NCBI GenBank assembly: GCA_022449455.1
Contig: JAKUPL010000005.1
Coordinates: forward strand, 165,313-229,312
DNA length: 64,000 bases
Source of the DNA: Alcanivorax sp.
GTDB taxonomy: Bacteria; Pseudomonadota; Gammaproteobacteria; Pseudomonadales; Alcanivoracaceae
Reading direction: 5' to 3'
In this document: piece after piece, positions 7,987 through 17,697 of the stretch
How positions within the stretch are numbered: the first letter of the stretch is position 1
Layout: every line of letters begins with the position of its first letter
Made by a program: the position numbers and the translations under genes
Notes under the pieces: generated by a model
The model's database searches: none
Told to the model about the DNA's origin: nothing
What the model saw: only the letters and a program-made list of their open reading frames with translations

Positions 7987-9723
7987 TCAGGGCGTCACGT
8001 CCAGCCGTGCCAGGCGCCGCGCCAGCGGCGGCGCCAGCCGGCCCAGCCAGCGCATGCCGCGGGCCTCCACGCTCACCGGCACCTCGGCCCGATTGTCCCG
8101 CACCGCGCCGACGATGGCCCGGGCCACCCGGTCCGGGGTGAAGCCGCGCCGGTGATAGAGGCGCTGCGCCGCCGCCCGACGCCGGTTCTGCTCGTCCTCG
8201 TCCACGCCCACGAAGCGGGCCCGGCCGGTGATCGGCGTATCGATCAGCCCCGGGCAGATCGCCGAGACCCCGATGCCCTGGTCGGCCAGTTCCGCGCGCA
8301 GGCACTCGGTGAGCATCAGCACCGCGGACTTGCTGGTGGCGTAGGCGGGCAGCGCCCGGGACGGCAGGTAGGCGGACGCCGAGGATACATTGACGATGTG
8401 GCCGGCCTTGACCTGATCGATCATCTGCCGGGCGAACAGCCGGCAGCCATGGATCACGCCCCACAGGTTCACGTCCAGTACCTGCTTCCAGTCCTGCACG
8501 CTGGTGTCCAGCAACGGGCCGGCCAGGCCGATGCCGGCGTTGTTGACCACCACGTCCGGAGCGCCCAGTTCCTTGTCCAGATAGCGGGCCAGGGCCTCCA
8601 TGGAGCGGGCGTTGGCCACGTCGGTCTTGCGGCTCAGGGCGTCGCCGCCGGCGGCGCGCACCGCCTCGGCGGTGGCGGTCGCGGACGCCGGGTCGATGTC
8701 GGTGCACAGCACGGTGGCGCCACGGGCGCCGAACGCCAGGGCGGTCTCCCGGCCGATGCCGGAGCCGGCGCCGGTGATCACCACCAGCTTGCCGGCGTCC
8801 GGGCCGGCATCGGGGCGCACCCGGGCGCGGGCCAGTCGCGGCGTTTCCGGGCCCCCTTCGAGGTGATCGATGAACTCACGGAGATAATCGGCGGTGACGG
8901 CGGCGTGGCCCAGCAACGGGCCCCAATGGCCGGTGTTCATCTCCCGGCGCCACAGGGCGTCGGTCCACTGCTCCAGACCGTCCAGCAGGCCCGGACCCAC
9001 GTAGCGGTCGCGGCTGGCCACGATCACCTGCACCGGAATGGCGGTGCGCCGAAGGCGAGGCTGCAGCAGGCGCGGTACGATGTTGGCGCGATACAGGGCC
9101 ACGCCCTGGGCGCCGTCGCGGCTCTGGGTGGCGCTGGGGGCCACCCGCAGCCCTTCGGTGCGCCGCAGCATGGACGGCCAGGCGTCGCCCAGGCCCAGCT
9201 TCCAGGCCAGGGGGGCCAGGCCGGGCAGATGAAAGGCGCCGATGTACCAGCTCTTCGCCAACTGCCGCAGGCTGGCGGTCAGTTCGCCGGCGCCGTGGCC
9301 GCGCAGGGATTGCCCCACGTGATCCAGGCACGGCCCGGAGAGGGTGGTGTAGGAGGCGATGCGCCGTTCGGCGCCGGGCTCCGTGACCGGCTCCCAGCTC
9401 TGGATCGAGCCCCAGTCGTGGGCCACCAGGTGCACCGGCCGGTCCGGGCTGAGCGCGTCGATCACCGCGAACAGGTCATCGCGCAGTTCCGCCAGCCGGT
9501 AGGCGGCCAGGGCGGTGGGCGCCGAGGAGGCGCCGGCGCCGCGTACGTCGTAGGTGATCACCTGATAGCCGTCGCCGAGGGCGTCGGCCAGACCGTCCCA
9601 GACTTCGCCATGGTCCGGGTAGCCGTGCACGCACAGCACCGTGGGGGCGTTCGGGTCGCCGCGGCGACGGGTGGCCAGGTTGACGCCTTCGCGGACCACG
9701 GTGCGGTGTTGCCACTGGTTCAT
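7987..9723 (-). CDS. EphD-like fusion: alpha/beta hydrolase (epoxide hydrolase type) plus short-chain dehydrogenase
   Basis: Two-domain enzyme of 578 residues with the same build as mycobacterial EphD. Residues about 1-285 are an alpha/beta hydrolase with the oxyanion motif HGYPD and an Asp nucleophile, D103 in VAHDWGS, as in epoxide hydrolases and haloalkane dehalogenases; the late His is in MNTGHWGP. Residues about 300-578 are an SDR with TGAGSGIGRE (cofactor), VVNNAGIGLAG, and the catalytic Ser and YATSK. The start at 9723 follows AGAGGGC. It could convert an epoxide to a diol and then oxidise it, or act on two unlinked substrates; this is inference. It is co-transcribed with the MerR gene and sits close to alkB, so an oxygenated hydrocarbon substrate is plausible. 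Confidence 0.88.
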   Translation of the reverse strand: MNQWQHRTVVREGVNLATRRRGDPNAPTVLCVHGYPDHGEVWDGLADALGDGYQVITYDVRGAGASSAPTALAAYRLAELRDDLFAVIDALSPDRPVHLVAHDWGSIQSWEPVTEPGAERRIASYTTLSGPCLDHVGQSLRGHGAGELTASLRQLAKSWYIGAFHLPGLAPLAWKLGLGDAWPSMLRRTEGLRVAPSATQSRDGAQGVALYRANIVPRLLQPRLRRTAIPVQVIVASRDRYVGPGLLDGLEQWTDALWRREMNTGHWGPLLGHAAVTADYLREFIDHLEGGPETPRLARARVRPDAGPDAGKLVVITGAGSGIGRETALAFGARGATVLCTDIDPASATATAEAVRAAGGDALSRKTDVANARSMEALARYLDKELGAPDVVVNNAGIGLAGPLLDTSVQDWKQVLDVNLWGVIHGCRLFARQMIDQVKAGHIVNVSSASAYLPSRALPAYATSKSAVLMLTECLRAELADQGIGVSAICPGLIDTPITGRARFVGVDEDEQNRRRAAAQRLYHRRGFTPDRVARAIVGAVRDNRAEVPVSVEARGMRWLGRLAPPLARRLARLDVTP

Positions 9724-10020
9724 GAAAAGCCCTCTGCCGATTTGCCGGGACATTATTGTGCGCGCTGGCCGGCGAACCACCATTCGCCCCGGCGCCCGCC
9801 GGGTTCCGTGAAGAAGCCATTGGTCACTGTCAATTTTGCGCTTTTTTACGCCACGACGGCGGCGTCATTACCGTCGGTATGTTCTTGTTATGCAGGGTGT
9901 TGGCCGGTGGAGTCCGGGGCTGTCTTGCCGTAGTCTTCACCCGTTAATCTCGCGCTCCTGATTAGGGTGCGCGGCATCGCCGCGTCTGGATGGCGTGATG
10001 GATAAAGAAAGGAGGGTAGA

Positions 10021-12423
10021 GTGCCTAAAAAACGTTTTGCGTATCCGGGGCTGGCCGGCCTGCTGACCTTGCTGGTTATGCTGTTCGCGCCCCCCGCGCT
10101 GGCCCAGGAGAATACCGACGCCAGCGGCGAGCCCGCCTATGGCACCCTGGCGGACCTGCTCGAAAACGAGAGTTCGCGAAACGCCCTCATTGAGGAATTG
10201 CGCGGTCTGGAAGCAGCCCGCGCCGGCGATGCCGCCGCCACGGGCGAGCAAACAACCCAACCGGCGCCGGTGGAAGGTGCCCCACCCCCGGAGCAGATCG
10301 CGGCGGACGCCCCCAGCGGCCAGCGGCCGGAGCAGGTGTCCTTCGCCCGGCGCATGGCCGCCACCACCGGCCATCTGCTGACCAACGTGGGTGATCAGTT
10401 CACCGCCCTGGGCGTGGCGCTGGGCGGTATTTTCGGTGTCGACGCCGCCGAGGCCGACACCGGTGGCATGGCCAGCGTGGACAGCCAGGCCCTGGGCGCC
10501 GCGGCGATCAACCTCGCCATCCTGGTGATCGCCACCTTCGTGGTGTTCTTTATTCTGCGCGCCATCGCCAAGCCGTCGTTTCGGGGGCTGAGCGGCTGGG
10601 CCCTGCGCGGCTCGGAAAAATTCGCCATGCTGCGCACCATCGTGGCGGTGGCGGTGGCCGCCTTCGTCGACGTGGTGGTGGTGGCGCTGGCCTATCTGGC
10701 CGGCGGTGCCGTGTCGTCGGCGCTGGTCAACAACGTGGACGCCGACGCCACCCGGCTGGCCCTGTTCCTCAACGCCTTCCTGGTGGTGGAGCTGTTCAAG
10801 GCCGGCCTGCGCATGCTGTTCTCCTCCGGTTACGAAGGTCTGCGGCTGGTGCCGGTGAGCGCCGATCAGGCCGGTTACTGCAACCGCTTCCTGGCCAACC
10901 TGGCCGGTTTCATCGGCTACGGCATGCTGGTACTGGTGCCGGTGCTGAACTTCAACCTGTCACCGTCGCTGGGTTCCGCGGTGGGCACCATCATCATGCT
11001 GCTGGCCCTGATCTACGCGGTGATCGTGATTCTCAAGAAGCGCACCGTGCTGCGCGACCGCCTGTTCGCCCGCGCCGAGCAGACCACCGGCCCGGGCCGG
11101 GTGCTGCTGCGTCTGCTTGGCCGGCTCTGGCATGTGCTGGCTCTGGCCTATGCGTTCCTGGTGTTCGCGGTCACCGTGATCAACCCGGACACGGCCCTGC
11201 CGTTCGTGGCCTCCGCCACCCTGCTGACGGTGGTGTACGCCGGCGTGGGCATGCTGGTGTCGGTGATCCTGACCCAGCTGATCGGCAAGGAAATCCAGTT
11301 TTCCGAGCGGCTCAACCAGTCCATGCCGAGGCTGCAGTCCCGGGTGAATACCTATGTGCCCACCGGCCTGAAAGTGATTCGCGCCCTGATCCTGATCCTG
11401 GTGGTGGTGCTGTCGCTGGACGCCTGGGAGGTCTACGACCTGGCGGCCTGGTACGCCACCGAAGCCGGTGTCACCGTGGTCAGCGCGATCGTCGATATCC
11501 TGTTGATCCTGCTGGTGGCCGCCGCCGTCTGGATCGGCCTTGCGAGTCTGCTGGAACATAAATTCAGCCCCCGCGAAGGCGCCGATCCGGCCGCCGCCGC
11601 CCGGGCCGAGACCCTGCTGGGGCTGTTCCATACCGCCCTGGCCATCGCCCTGATCATCATGACCACCATGATCGTGCTCTCCGAGATCGGCATCGACATC
11701 GCGCCGCTGATCGCCGGCGCCGGGGTGCTGGGTCTGGCCATTGGTTTCGGTGCCCAGAAGCTGGTGCAGGACGTCATCACCGGCGTATTCATCCAGCTGG
11801 AAAACGCCATCAACACCGGCGACTTCGTCAGCGCCGGCGGCAATTCCGGCACCGTGGAGCGGGTGGGCATCCGCTCCGTGGCCATGCGCGACCTGTCCGG
11901 CACCTACCACATCGTGCCGTTCTCGGCGGTGGGCGCGGTGTCCAACTACACCCGCGAGTTCGGCAACCACGTGGGCGAGTACGGCATCGCTTACCGCGAG
12001 AGCATTGATGAGGCAATCGTGCAGCTGGAAGCCGCCTTCGAGGAACTCAAGGAAGGTCCGATGAAGGACAACATCCTGGCGCCGATGACGGTGGCCGGGG
12101 TGACCGCCCTGGCGGACAGCTCGGTGAACATCCGGGTGGTGATCAAGGCGTCCCCGGGGATGCAGTGGGCGGTGGGCCGTGCCTACAACCGGCTGGTCAA
12201 GAAGTACTTCGACCTGGCCGGCATCGAGATTCCGTTCCCTCACACCACGCTGTACTTTGGCCAGGACAAGTCGGGCTCGGCGCCGCCGGCCAACCTGCGT
12301 GTCATGCAGCAGGATTTCACCATCGATGGCAGTCCGGCGGGGCAGCCCAAACGGGAGCACCTCAACGACAAAGGCAATGTTGTCGATACCCAGGATGGCA
12401 AGGGCAACGATCCAACCGGCTGA
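10021..12423 (+). CDS. MscS-family mechanosensitive channel (YbiO-like)
   Basis: Inner-membrane channel that opens under membrane tension to release solutes after osmotic downshock; 800 residues. The GTG start at 10021 follows a strong AGGAGG. A signal peptide (ending near ALAQ, residue 29) leads to a charged periplasmic region, then about ten membrane segments. The MscS core near residues 560-640 has the pore helix GLAIGFGAQKLVQDVITGVFIQ and the beta domain FVSAGGNSGTVERVGIRSV (each shown only in part of its length). The C-terminal cytoplasmic domain ends in a hydrophilic tail. The gene stands alone with its own terminator. Size and domain order match YbiO better than MscK. Confidence 0.88.
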   Translation: MPKKRFAYPGLAGLLTLLVMLFAPPALAQENTDASGEPAYGTLADLLENESSRNALIEELRGLEAARAGDAAATGEQTTQPAPVEGAPPPEQIAADAPSGQRPEQVSFARRMAATTGHLLTNVGDQFTALGVALGGIFGVDAAEADTGGMASVDSQALGAAAINLAILVIATFVVFFILRAIAKPSFRGLSGWALRGSEKFAMLRTIVAVAVAAFVDVVVVALAYLAGGAVSSALVNNVDADATRLALFLNAFLVVELFKAGLRMLFSSGYEGLRLVPVSADQAGYCNRFLANLAGFIGYGMLVLVPVLNFNLSPSLGSAVGTIIMLLALIYAVIVILKKRTVLRDRLFARAEQTTGPGRVLLRLLGRLWHVLALAYAFLVFAVTVINPDTALPFVASATLLTVVYAGVGMLVSVILTQLIGKEIQFSERLNQSMPRLQSRVNTYVPTGLKVIRALILILVVVLSLDAWEVYDLAAWYATEAGVTVVSAIVDILLILLVAAAVWIGLASLLEHKFSPREGADPAAAARAETLLGLFHTALAIALIIMTTMIVLSEIGIDIAPLIAGAGVLGLAIGFGAQKLVQDVITGVFIQLENAINTGDFVSAGGNSGTVERVGIRSVAMRDLSGTYHIVPFSAVGAVSNYTREFGNHVGEYGIAYRESIDEAIVQLEAAFEELKEGPMKDNILAPMTVAGVTALADSSVNIRVVIKASPGMQWAVGRAYNRLVKKYFDLAGIEIPFPHTTLYFGQDKSGSAPPANLRVMQQDFTIDGSPAGQPKREHLNDKGNVVDTQDGKGNDPTG

Positions 12424-12447
12424 GGCCGACCGTCCCGTCGATCCGAG

Positions 12448-12472
12448 AAGGCCCTGCTTGCGGGGCCTTTTT
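12448..12472 (+). terminator. Rho-independent terminator after the MscS gene
   Basis: Stem AAGGCCC (12448-12454) pairs with GGGCCTT (12463-12469) over an eight-base loop and is followed by a short T run. It lies 25 bases after the channel gene stop. Confidence 0.8.
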
Positions 12473-12570
12473 CATGGCGCCGGGAGGCTCGAAAGGAACG
12501 GTGGTTTCACCGTGATCGCCGGACATTGGGGGCTGCCCATCGCGGTTGTTCGACCGCTTAAACGAGGGAT

Positions 12571-12597
12571 AAAAAAAGCCGGCAAGGGGTTGCCGGC
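12571..12597 (-). terminator. Rho-independent terminator of the PF10118 gene
   Basis: Perfect 8-bp stem GCCGGCAA/TTGCCGGC with a four-base loop; read on the minus strand it ends in seven T. It lies about 55 bases beyond the stop of the minus-strand gene at 12651. Confidence 0.85.
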
Positions 12598-12650
12598 CTG
12601 AAAACGGGATCGCCGGGGGGGACGATCTCCGGGGGATCGGGAAGGGGCGC

Positions 12651-13493
12651 TCAGGCCGCCTTCTTCAGGGCGTCACCCAACAGCGCTTCGAATTGTTCCA
12701 GGTATTCCCGGTTGTCGTGGTCCCAGGGGTGGAATCCGGGCTTGAACCAGTCCAGCCAGGCCTTGGCGGTGTAGCGGAAAATGCCCTTGCGGCCCAGGCT
12801 GTGGCGCCATACCGCGCGCCAGCCCTGGCGGTCGAACAGGCCGCCGCTGACCCGCACGTTGTGCAGGTAGAAAGGCAGGAACAGGGCGAAGAACACGCTG
12901 GTGGAGAGCACCAGGGCGAAGCAGCGCAGCGCGTAGGCGGAGGCCTGGTCGTCGCTACCCACCGCCAGCTGATAGACGTCGAAGGCCACCGCCTTGTGCT
13001 CGGTCTCCTCCAGGGCGTGCCAGTTCCACAGCGCCTTGTAGTCATCGTCGGCGCCTTCCAGGATCTCCGGCAGGCTCAGCAGACCGTCGGCAAGAATCGC
13101 GGTGAGGTGCTCCAGGGCCACGGTGCCGGACAACTGGAAAGCCTTGGGCGTGGTCTTCTGGATGCGCGCCAGCAGCGCGGCCACGATTTTTTCCTGGGCG
13201 GCCACCGGCACCCCCGCCTGGTCCACGAATTCGTTGTACTCTTCGTGCTCGCGGCCGTGCATGGCCTCCTGACCGATGAACGCGGTCACCGCCGCTTTCA
13301 GGTCCGGATCCTGGACGAGGTCGCGATAGTGACGCACGCTGTCGATGAAGAAGCGTTCGCCCACCGGAAAGAACAGGCTCAGAGTGTTCAGGAACTGGCT
13401 CACGTTGCGCCCGTCCCGGTGCCAGGACAGGGCCTTGTCGGCGTTCAGATTGAAACGCAGATTACGGCGCGTGGGCAGAATGTTGATCGCCAT
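12651..13493 (-). CDS. PF10118-family predicted metal-dependent hydrolase (ferritin-like)
   Basis: Protein of 280 residues of the family annotated as predicted metal-dependent hydrolase (PF10118). The pattern of acidic and His residues is that of a ferritin-like di-iron fold: E46, E76-A-M-H79, E128/H129 and E162-E-T-E-H166, all in predicted helices. A hydrophobic stretch (about 184-206) may be a membrane anchor or a buried helix. These proteins are common in hydrocarbon-degrading marine bacteria, but the reaction is not known to me. It is divergent from the unknown protein starting at 13585, with a 90-bp shared control region, and it has its own terminator. An AGAGG lies about ten bases before the start. 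Confidence 0.8.
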   Translation of the reverse strand: MAINILPTRRNLRFNLNADKALSWHRDGRNVSQFLNTLSLFFPVGERFFIDSVRHYRDLVQDPDLKAAVTAFIGQEAMHGREHEEYNEFVDQAGVPVAAQEKIVAALLARIQKTTPKAFQLSGTVALEHLTAILADGLLSLPEILEGADDDYKALWNWHALEETEHKAVAFDVYQLAVGSDDQASAYALRCFALVLSTSVFFALFLPFYLHNVRVSGGLFDRQGWRAVWRHSLGRKGIFRYTAKAWLDWFKPGFHPWDHDNREYLEQFEALLGDALKKAA

Positions 13494-13584
13494 GGCGATG
13501 TACCTCTGATGATTGTTACATTGACCGATGATACATTCTGCCCGCCGAACGCGGTTGGCTTTACAGGAAGGAACGGATGTCGTG

Positions 13585-14568
13585 ATGGCGAATAAACAAG
13601 AGAAGGCAGATCGTTTACTGGATGCCCTGGTGGCTCATGTCCACGAGACCCTGGAGCCGGGCCGTATCGACGCCTGGCTGGAAGGGGAGCTGGACTTTCT
13701 GCTGGAGCAGGCGGAGCGGCTGACCCTGGGCGAGGTGGTCAGCGCCGAACAGGTGCGGATCACGGCCCGTAAATATGCCGTCGAGGTGGAACTGGGCGGC
13801 GGCATTCCGGAGCTGGTGGGCGAAATGGTGGAGCGTTTCTACGACCACGGCATCCAGACCCGGCGCCGGGTGGGCGAGGTGGTGGACGAAGCCACCGTGG
13901 TGGCGCTGGTGGACAAGCTGCTGGAAGTGCCCCTGTCACGGCAGGGGATCGGCTGGTTGAGCCGTAATCCGGTGCTGCTGGCGGTGCTGGCCGGCGGCAC
14001 CCAGCTGGGCCTGAAAACCTGGCTGCACCAGGGCGTGCCCGGGCCGGTGCGCGGGCTGATCGACCGCCGGGTGCCGCCGCGTTGGCGCGCCGGCTTGGAG
14101 CTGCGCGTGCAGGACTGGTTGCAGGAGCGCCTGGCGGCGTTGCTGGCGGACCCGTGGCTGTACAGCGACGACAATCTGGGGGCCCTGCGCGAGCTGGTGC
14201 TGGTGGCCTGGCAGGAGTTCGCCGAGCGCCCTCTGGAGGACCTCCGTGACCTGCTGGACAGCGAGGACATCCAGGAACTGTTCGTGATCGGCTACGACTT
14301 CTGGCGGGAGTTCCGCCACAGCGATTATTTCGCCGCGCTGTTGGACGCCGGCGTGGACGCTTTCTTCGACAAATACGCCGAGCTGACGCTGCGTGAACTG
14401 ATCGAGGAGGTGGGCCTGACCCGCGAACATCTGCTCGACGACGCCCTGCGTTTCGGCCCGCCGGCGGTACAGCGGCTGAAGGAACGGGGCATGCTGGAGG
14501 GCTGGCTGCGGCGGCAGCTGGAACCCTTCTTCGCCAAACCGGAAACGTTGGCGTTGCTCGACGATTAG
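13585..14568 (+). CDS. Protein of unknown function, helical, 327 residues
   Basis: I do not recognise a family. The protein is strongly acidic and mostly alpha-helical, with repeated amphipathic segments and only one mildly hydrophobic stretch (about 125-145: NPVLLAVLAGGTQLGLKTWL). It contains many D/E-L pairs and ends with a charged region. There is no signal peptide. The start at 13585, or a GTG one codon earlier, follows AGGAAGGA. It is divergent from the PF10118 gene and may share its promoter region, so a joint role is possible. Its stop codon directly abuts the hairpin element at 14569. Confidence 0.7.
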   Translation: MANKQEKADRLLDALVAHVHETLEPGRIDAWLEGELDFLLEQAERLTLGEVVSAEQVRITARKYAVEVELGGGIPELVGEMVERFYDHGIQTRRRVGEVVDEATVVALVDKLLEVPLSRQGIGWLSRNPVLLAVLAGGTQLGLKTWLHQGVPGPVRGLIDRRVPPRWRAGLELRVQDWLQERLAALLADPWLYSDDNLGALRELVLVAWQEFAERPLEDLRDLLDSEDIQELFVIGYDFWREFRHSDYFAALLDAGVDAFFDKYAELTLRELIEEVGLTREHLLDDALRFGPPAVQRLKERGMLEGWLRRQLEPFFAKPETLALLDD

Positions 14569-14671
14569 CGGCCTTCGGCCGCGATACAGGATGCAGGATA
14601 CAGGATGAAGGGTGCCGCCGTGCCAGCTTCTGTATCCTTCATCCTGTAACCTGTATCGCGGCCGAAGGCCG
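14569..14671. repeat. Modular intergenic inverted repeat, copy 2 (ATACAGG arms)
   Basis: The outer 22 bases (14569-14590) are the perfect reverse complement of 14650-14671. Each outer end is itself a small palindrome (GGCCTTCGGCC). Inside are iterated ATACAGGATGCAGG-type words and a loop with GCCGCCGTGCC. The element starts one base after the stop at 14568 and ends one base before the convergent stop at 14673, so it is the whole gap between the genes. A bidirectional terminator role is inferred from position; there is no T run. Confidence 0.85.
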
Positions 14672-14672
14672 C

Positions 14673-17450
14673 CTACGCCGGCCCGTCGCCGGCCCGGTTG
14701 TGCTGCCGCTTGAGCAAGGCGAGCAGCTGGTCCTCGGCCACCGGCCGGCTGATCAGGTAGCCCTGGATGCTGTCGCAATCCATATCGCGCAGAATCTCCA
14801 GGTGCTGCTCGGTTTCCACCCCTTCCGCCACCACGCTCATGTTCAGGTTGTGCGCCATGTCGATAATGGCGCGGGTGATGGCGGCGTCTTCCTCGCTCTT
14901 GTGCAGGTCGGTGATGAAGGTGCGGTCGATCTTGAGGGTGTCCACCGGAAAGCGCTTCAGGTAGTTCAGCGACGAATAGCCGGTGCCGAAGTCGTCCAGT
15001 GACAGGCCCACGCCCCGCTCCCGTAACCGCTCCAGCAGGGCGATATTCTGGTCCATGTCTTCCATGATCAGGCTTTCGGTGAGCTCCAGCTCCAGCAAAT
15101 GGGCGGGCAGCTCGGTGAGGTGCAGGATGCGGTCCACCACGTCGGCCAGATTGCCCTTGCGGAACTGGTGGGCGGACAGGTTCACCGACACGCGGATGTC
15201 GCCCAGGCCGCGCCGGTGCCATTGCCGGGCCTGTCGGCAGGAGCGCTCCAGCACCAGTTCGCCGATGGCGGAAATCAGCCCGGACTCCTCCGCCAGGGGA
15301 ATGAATTCGGACGGCGCCAGCAGGCCCATGGTGGGGTGCTGCCAGCGCACCAGCGCTTCCACCGAGGAAATGGTGTCGCTGGCCAGGTCCATCTTCGGCT
15401 GGTAGTGCACCACGAATTCGTTCTTGAAGATCGCCTTGCGCAGGCTGGTTTCCAGAGCCAGCTGTTCCACCGACGCCATTTGCATGCCCATGCGGTAGAA
15501 CTGGAAGTTGTTGCCGCCGCCGCGCTTGGCCTGGTGCACCGCCATTTCCGCCTGGTTGATCATCGCCTGGGCTTCCTGGGCGGTGCTGGGGAACACGCTG
15601 ATGCCGATGCTGGCGCCGAGCAGCAATTCATGGCCATCGATCAGGAACGGCTTTTTCATCATGTTGATCAGTTTCTGGCAGAGCACGCCGATCTGGGACT
15701 CGCCGCCGCAGTCCTCCAGCACCAGGGTGAATTCGTCGCCGCCCACCCGGGCCAGGTTCTCGTCGTTGACGCCGCAGGAGCAGATGCGCTCGGCGGCCTG
15801 CTTGAGCAGCCGGTCGCCGATCTCGTGGCCCAGGCTTTCGTTGATCGGCTTGAAGCGGTCCAGGTCGATCATCAGCAGGGCGGCCTTTTCCCGATTCAGC
15901 CGCGCCAGGGTCAGGGCGCGCTGCAGCCGCTCCCGGAACAGAGTGCGGTTGGGCAGGCCGGTGAGGCGGTCGTAGTTGGACAAAAACTGCACCCGTTCCT
16001 CGGTTTCCTTGCGCGAGGTCAGGTCCGAGAGCATGCCCACATAGCGGATTACCCGCTGCTTCTCGTCCAGCACGCTGCTGATCTGCAGCCACTCCGGGAA
16101 GGGCTCGCCGTTGCGTCGCCGCTCGCTGATCTCGCCCTCCCAGAACCCGGTGCGGCGCAGCGCCAGGGTGATGCTGCGGTAGATGTCCCGGTTGCGCTCC
16201 ACATGGGGGTTGTCGGTCATGCTCTCGCCGAGCACCTCGGACTCGCGGAAGCCGGTGATCTGCTCGAAGCGGGCGTTCACCGCCAGGAAGCGGAAATGAC
16301 GGTCGAGAATAAAGATGCCCTCCGGGGCGTTCTCGAACACGGTGGCCGCCAGCCGTTGTTGCTCCTGGGCCTCGCGGGTGGCGGTGATGTCCCGGCGGGT
16401 GCCGATCATGCGCAGGGCGCGACCGTTGTCGCTCCACTCCACCACGCGACCCTCGTCCTCGATCCAGCACCAGGGGCCGTTGGCGTGACGCAGCCGGTAG
16501 AGGGCGTGATAGCGGTCGGTCTCGCCCTTGAAATGGCCCACCATGGCGCGGCGGATGGCGGGGAAGTCGTCCGGGTGAACCAGCTGCTGCAGGTCGCCGA
16601 AAAAGTTGCGGAAGTACTCGCTCTCGTAGCCGAGGATACGGTCGAAATTGGTGTGGTAGTTGGTGCCGCTTTGCAGGTCCCAGTCCCACAGGCCGATGTT
16701 GCTGGCGTCCAGCGCCAGCTGCAGGCGCTCGCCGGCGGCGCTCAGTTCCTTGTTGGCCTGCTCCAGGGCATGGGTGCGGTCGCTGACCATGGACTCCAAC
16801 CGGTCGTTGGCCTCCTGGAGGCGACGGCGGGCTTCCTTGCGCTCCATGATCTCCTCGGCGAGTTTCTCGTTGAGCGCTTCGGCGTTGGCCCGGGCCCGGT
16901 CCAGATAATCGATCAGGGCGGTGTTGCTGGTCTGCAGGTCCAGCGCCTGGTGGGTGGTCTGGTTGATGCGCCGCGCGGCGATGATCAGAAAGCCCAGGGT
17001 GGCCAGCAGCATGGCCGCCAGCGCCGGCTCACTGTCGTGGGTCACCACCAACTGCGCGCAGGCGGGCCCCAGCAGGCAGGTCTGGTAAAGCACCACGGTG
17101 GGCAGATGGCTGCTGTAGGCGGCCAGCGCCAGAATGCTCAGGCCGATGCCCAGGCTGCTCATGGTGAGCTGGGCATAGAGCATGGAATCGGAGAGCAGGC
17201 TGGCGGCGGGATTGAACAGAAAACCGGCGGCGCCCATGCACACCGCGGACAGCAGAATCGACAGGGACACCCGCCACAGGTCGCGGCGGCCGCCGCCGTA
17301 GCCGGCCCGCGAGGCCAGCAGCCAGGCCAGCCGCGCCACCAGCACGGTCAGCACCACCAGTACCCAGCCCACCAGCCAGGGGCGCGGCGTCGGCGTGCTC
17401 CAGTAAGCCCACAGGGCGGCGATCACGGCCAGGGCTTCCAGCACGTTCAT
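14673..17450 (-). CDS. Membrane PAS-PAS-GGDEF-EAL cyclic-di-GMP protein
   Basis: Signalling protein of 925 residues that makes and/or breaks cyclic-di-GMP. Seven or so membrane segments fill residues 1-170, followed by a coiled coil (about 190-250), a PAS with PAC (about 255-375), a second PAS (about 385-500), GGDEF with an intact motif at 570-574 (RVGGDEFTLVL), and EAL with its motif at 698-700. The catalytic DDFGTGYSSL and the late AEGVET are present. Both enzymatic domains look intact, so which activity dominates cannot be told. I prefer the start at 17450, preceded by GGGGTGA; a GTG at 17540 would add 30 residues without an evident ribosome-binding site. Confidence 0.9.
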   Translation of the reverse strand: MNVLEALAVIAALWAYWSTPTPRPWLVGWVLVVLTVLVARLAWLLASRAGYGGGRRDLWRVSLSILLSAVCMGAAGFLFNPAASLLSDSMLYAQLTMSSLGIGLSILALAAYSSHLPTVVLYQTCLLGPACAQLVVTHDSEPALAAMLLATLGFLIIAARRINQTTHQALDLQTSNTALIDYLDRARANAEALNEKLAEEIMERKEARRRLQEANDRLESMVSDRTHALEQANKELSAAGERLQLALDASNIGLWDWDLQSGTNYHTNFDRILGYESEYFRNFFGDLQQLVHPDDFPAIRRAMVGHFKGETDRYHALYRLRHANGPWCWIEDEGRVVEWSDNGRALRMIGTRRDITATREAQEQQRLAATVFENAPEGIFILDRHFRFLAVNARFEQITGFRESEVLGESMTDNPHVERNRDIYRSITLALRRTGFWEGEISERRRNGEPFPEWLQISSVLDEKQRVIRYVGMLSDLTSRKETEERVQFLSNYDRLTGLPNRTLFRERLQRALTLARLNREKAALLMIDLDRFKPINESLGHEIGDRLLKQAAERICSCGVNDENLARVGGDEFTLVLEDCGGESQIGVLCQKLINMMKKPFLIDGHELLLGASIGISVFPSTAQEAQAMINQAEMAVHQAKRGGGNNFQFYRMGMQMASVEQLALETSLRKAIFKNEFVVHYQPKMDLASDTISSVEALVRWQHPTMGLLAPSEFIPLAEESGLISAIGELVLERSCRQARQWHRRGLGDIRVSVNLSAHQFRKGNLADVVDRILHLTELPAHLLELELTESLIMEDMDQNIALLERLRERGVGLSLDDFGTGYSSLNYLKRFPVDTLKIDRTFITDLHKSEEDAAITRAIIDMAHNLNMSVVAEGVETEQHLEILRDMDCDSIQGYLISRPVAEDQLLALLKRQHNRAGDGPA

Positions 17451-17697
17451 GCTCTTCACCCCACTGGTGAGGTGTTGGCACTGGGCGCGGATGACCGCCG
17501 TCTGCTGCTTGCTGGTATGTGGCTCGGATGAAGTCGACACAGGTTCGTTCCAGGCTCTGGGCCTCGGGCGCCGTTGCGTGGCTCGCCCGGCTTTTTGTTT
17601 GGCAGTTTACCCAGCCCCACGGAATAGGGAAACCGGATAGCGCGTTGCCGTTCACATCTACCGCGTCCGGCCGGCGGTTCTGATAAACTTTGCCGCC

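Noticed and set aside
14569..14671. Ordinary Rho-independent terminator
   Set aside because: The stem is far too long, built of repeats and without a T run on either strand.
15099..17531. Long plus-strand open frame of 810 codons
   Set aside because: Antisense shadow of the GGDEF-EAL gene, which has clear domains and catalytic motifs.
17541..17697. LexA box before uvrD
   Set aside because: No CTG-N10-CAG palindrome of the usual type is found in this stretch.
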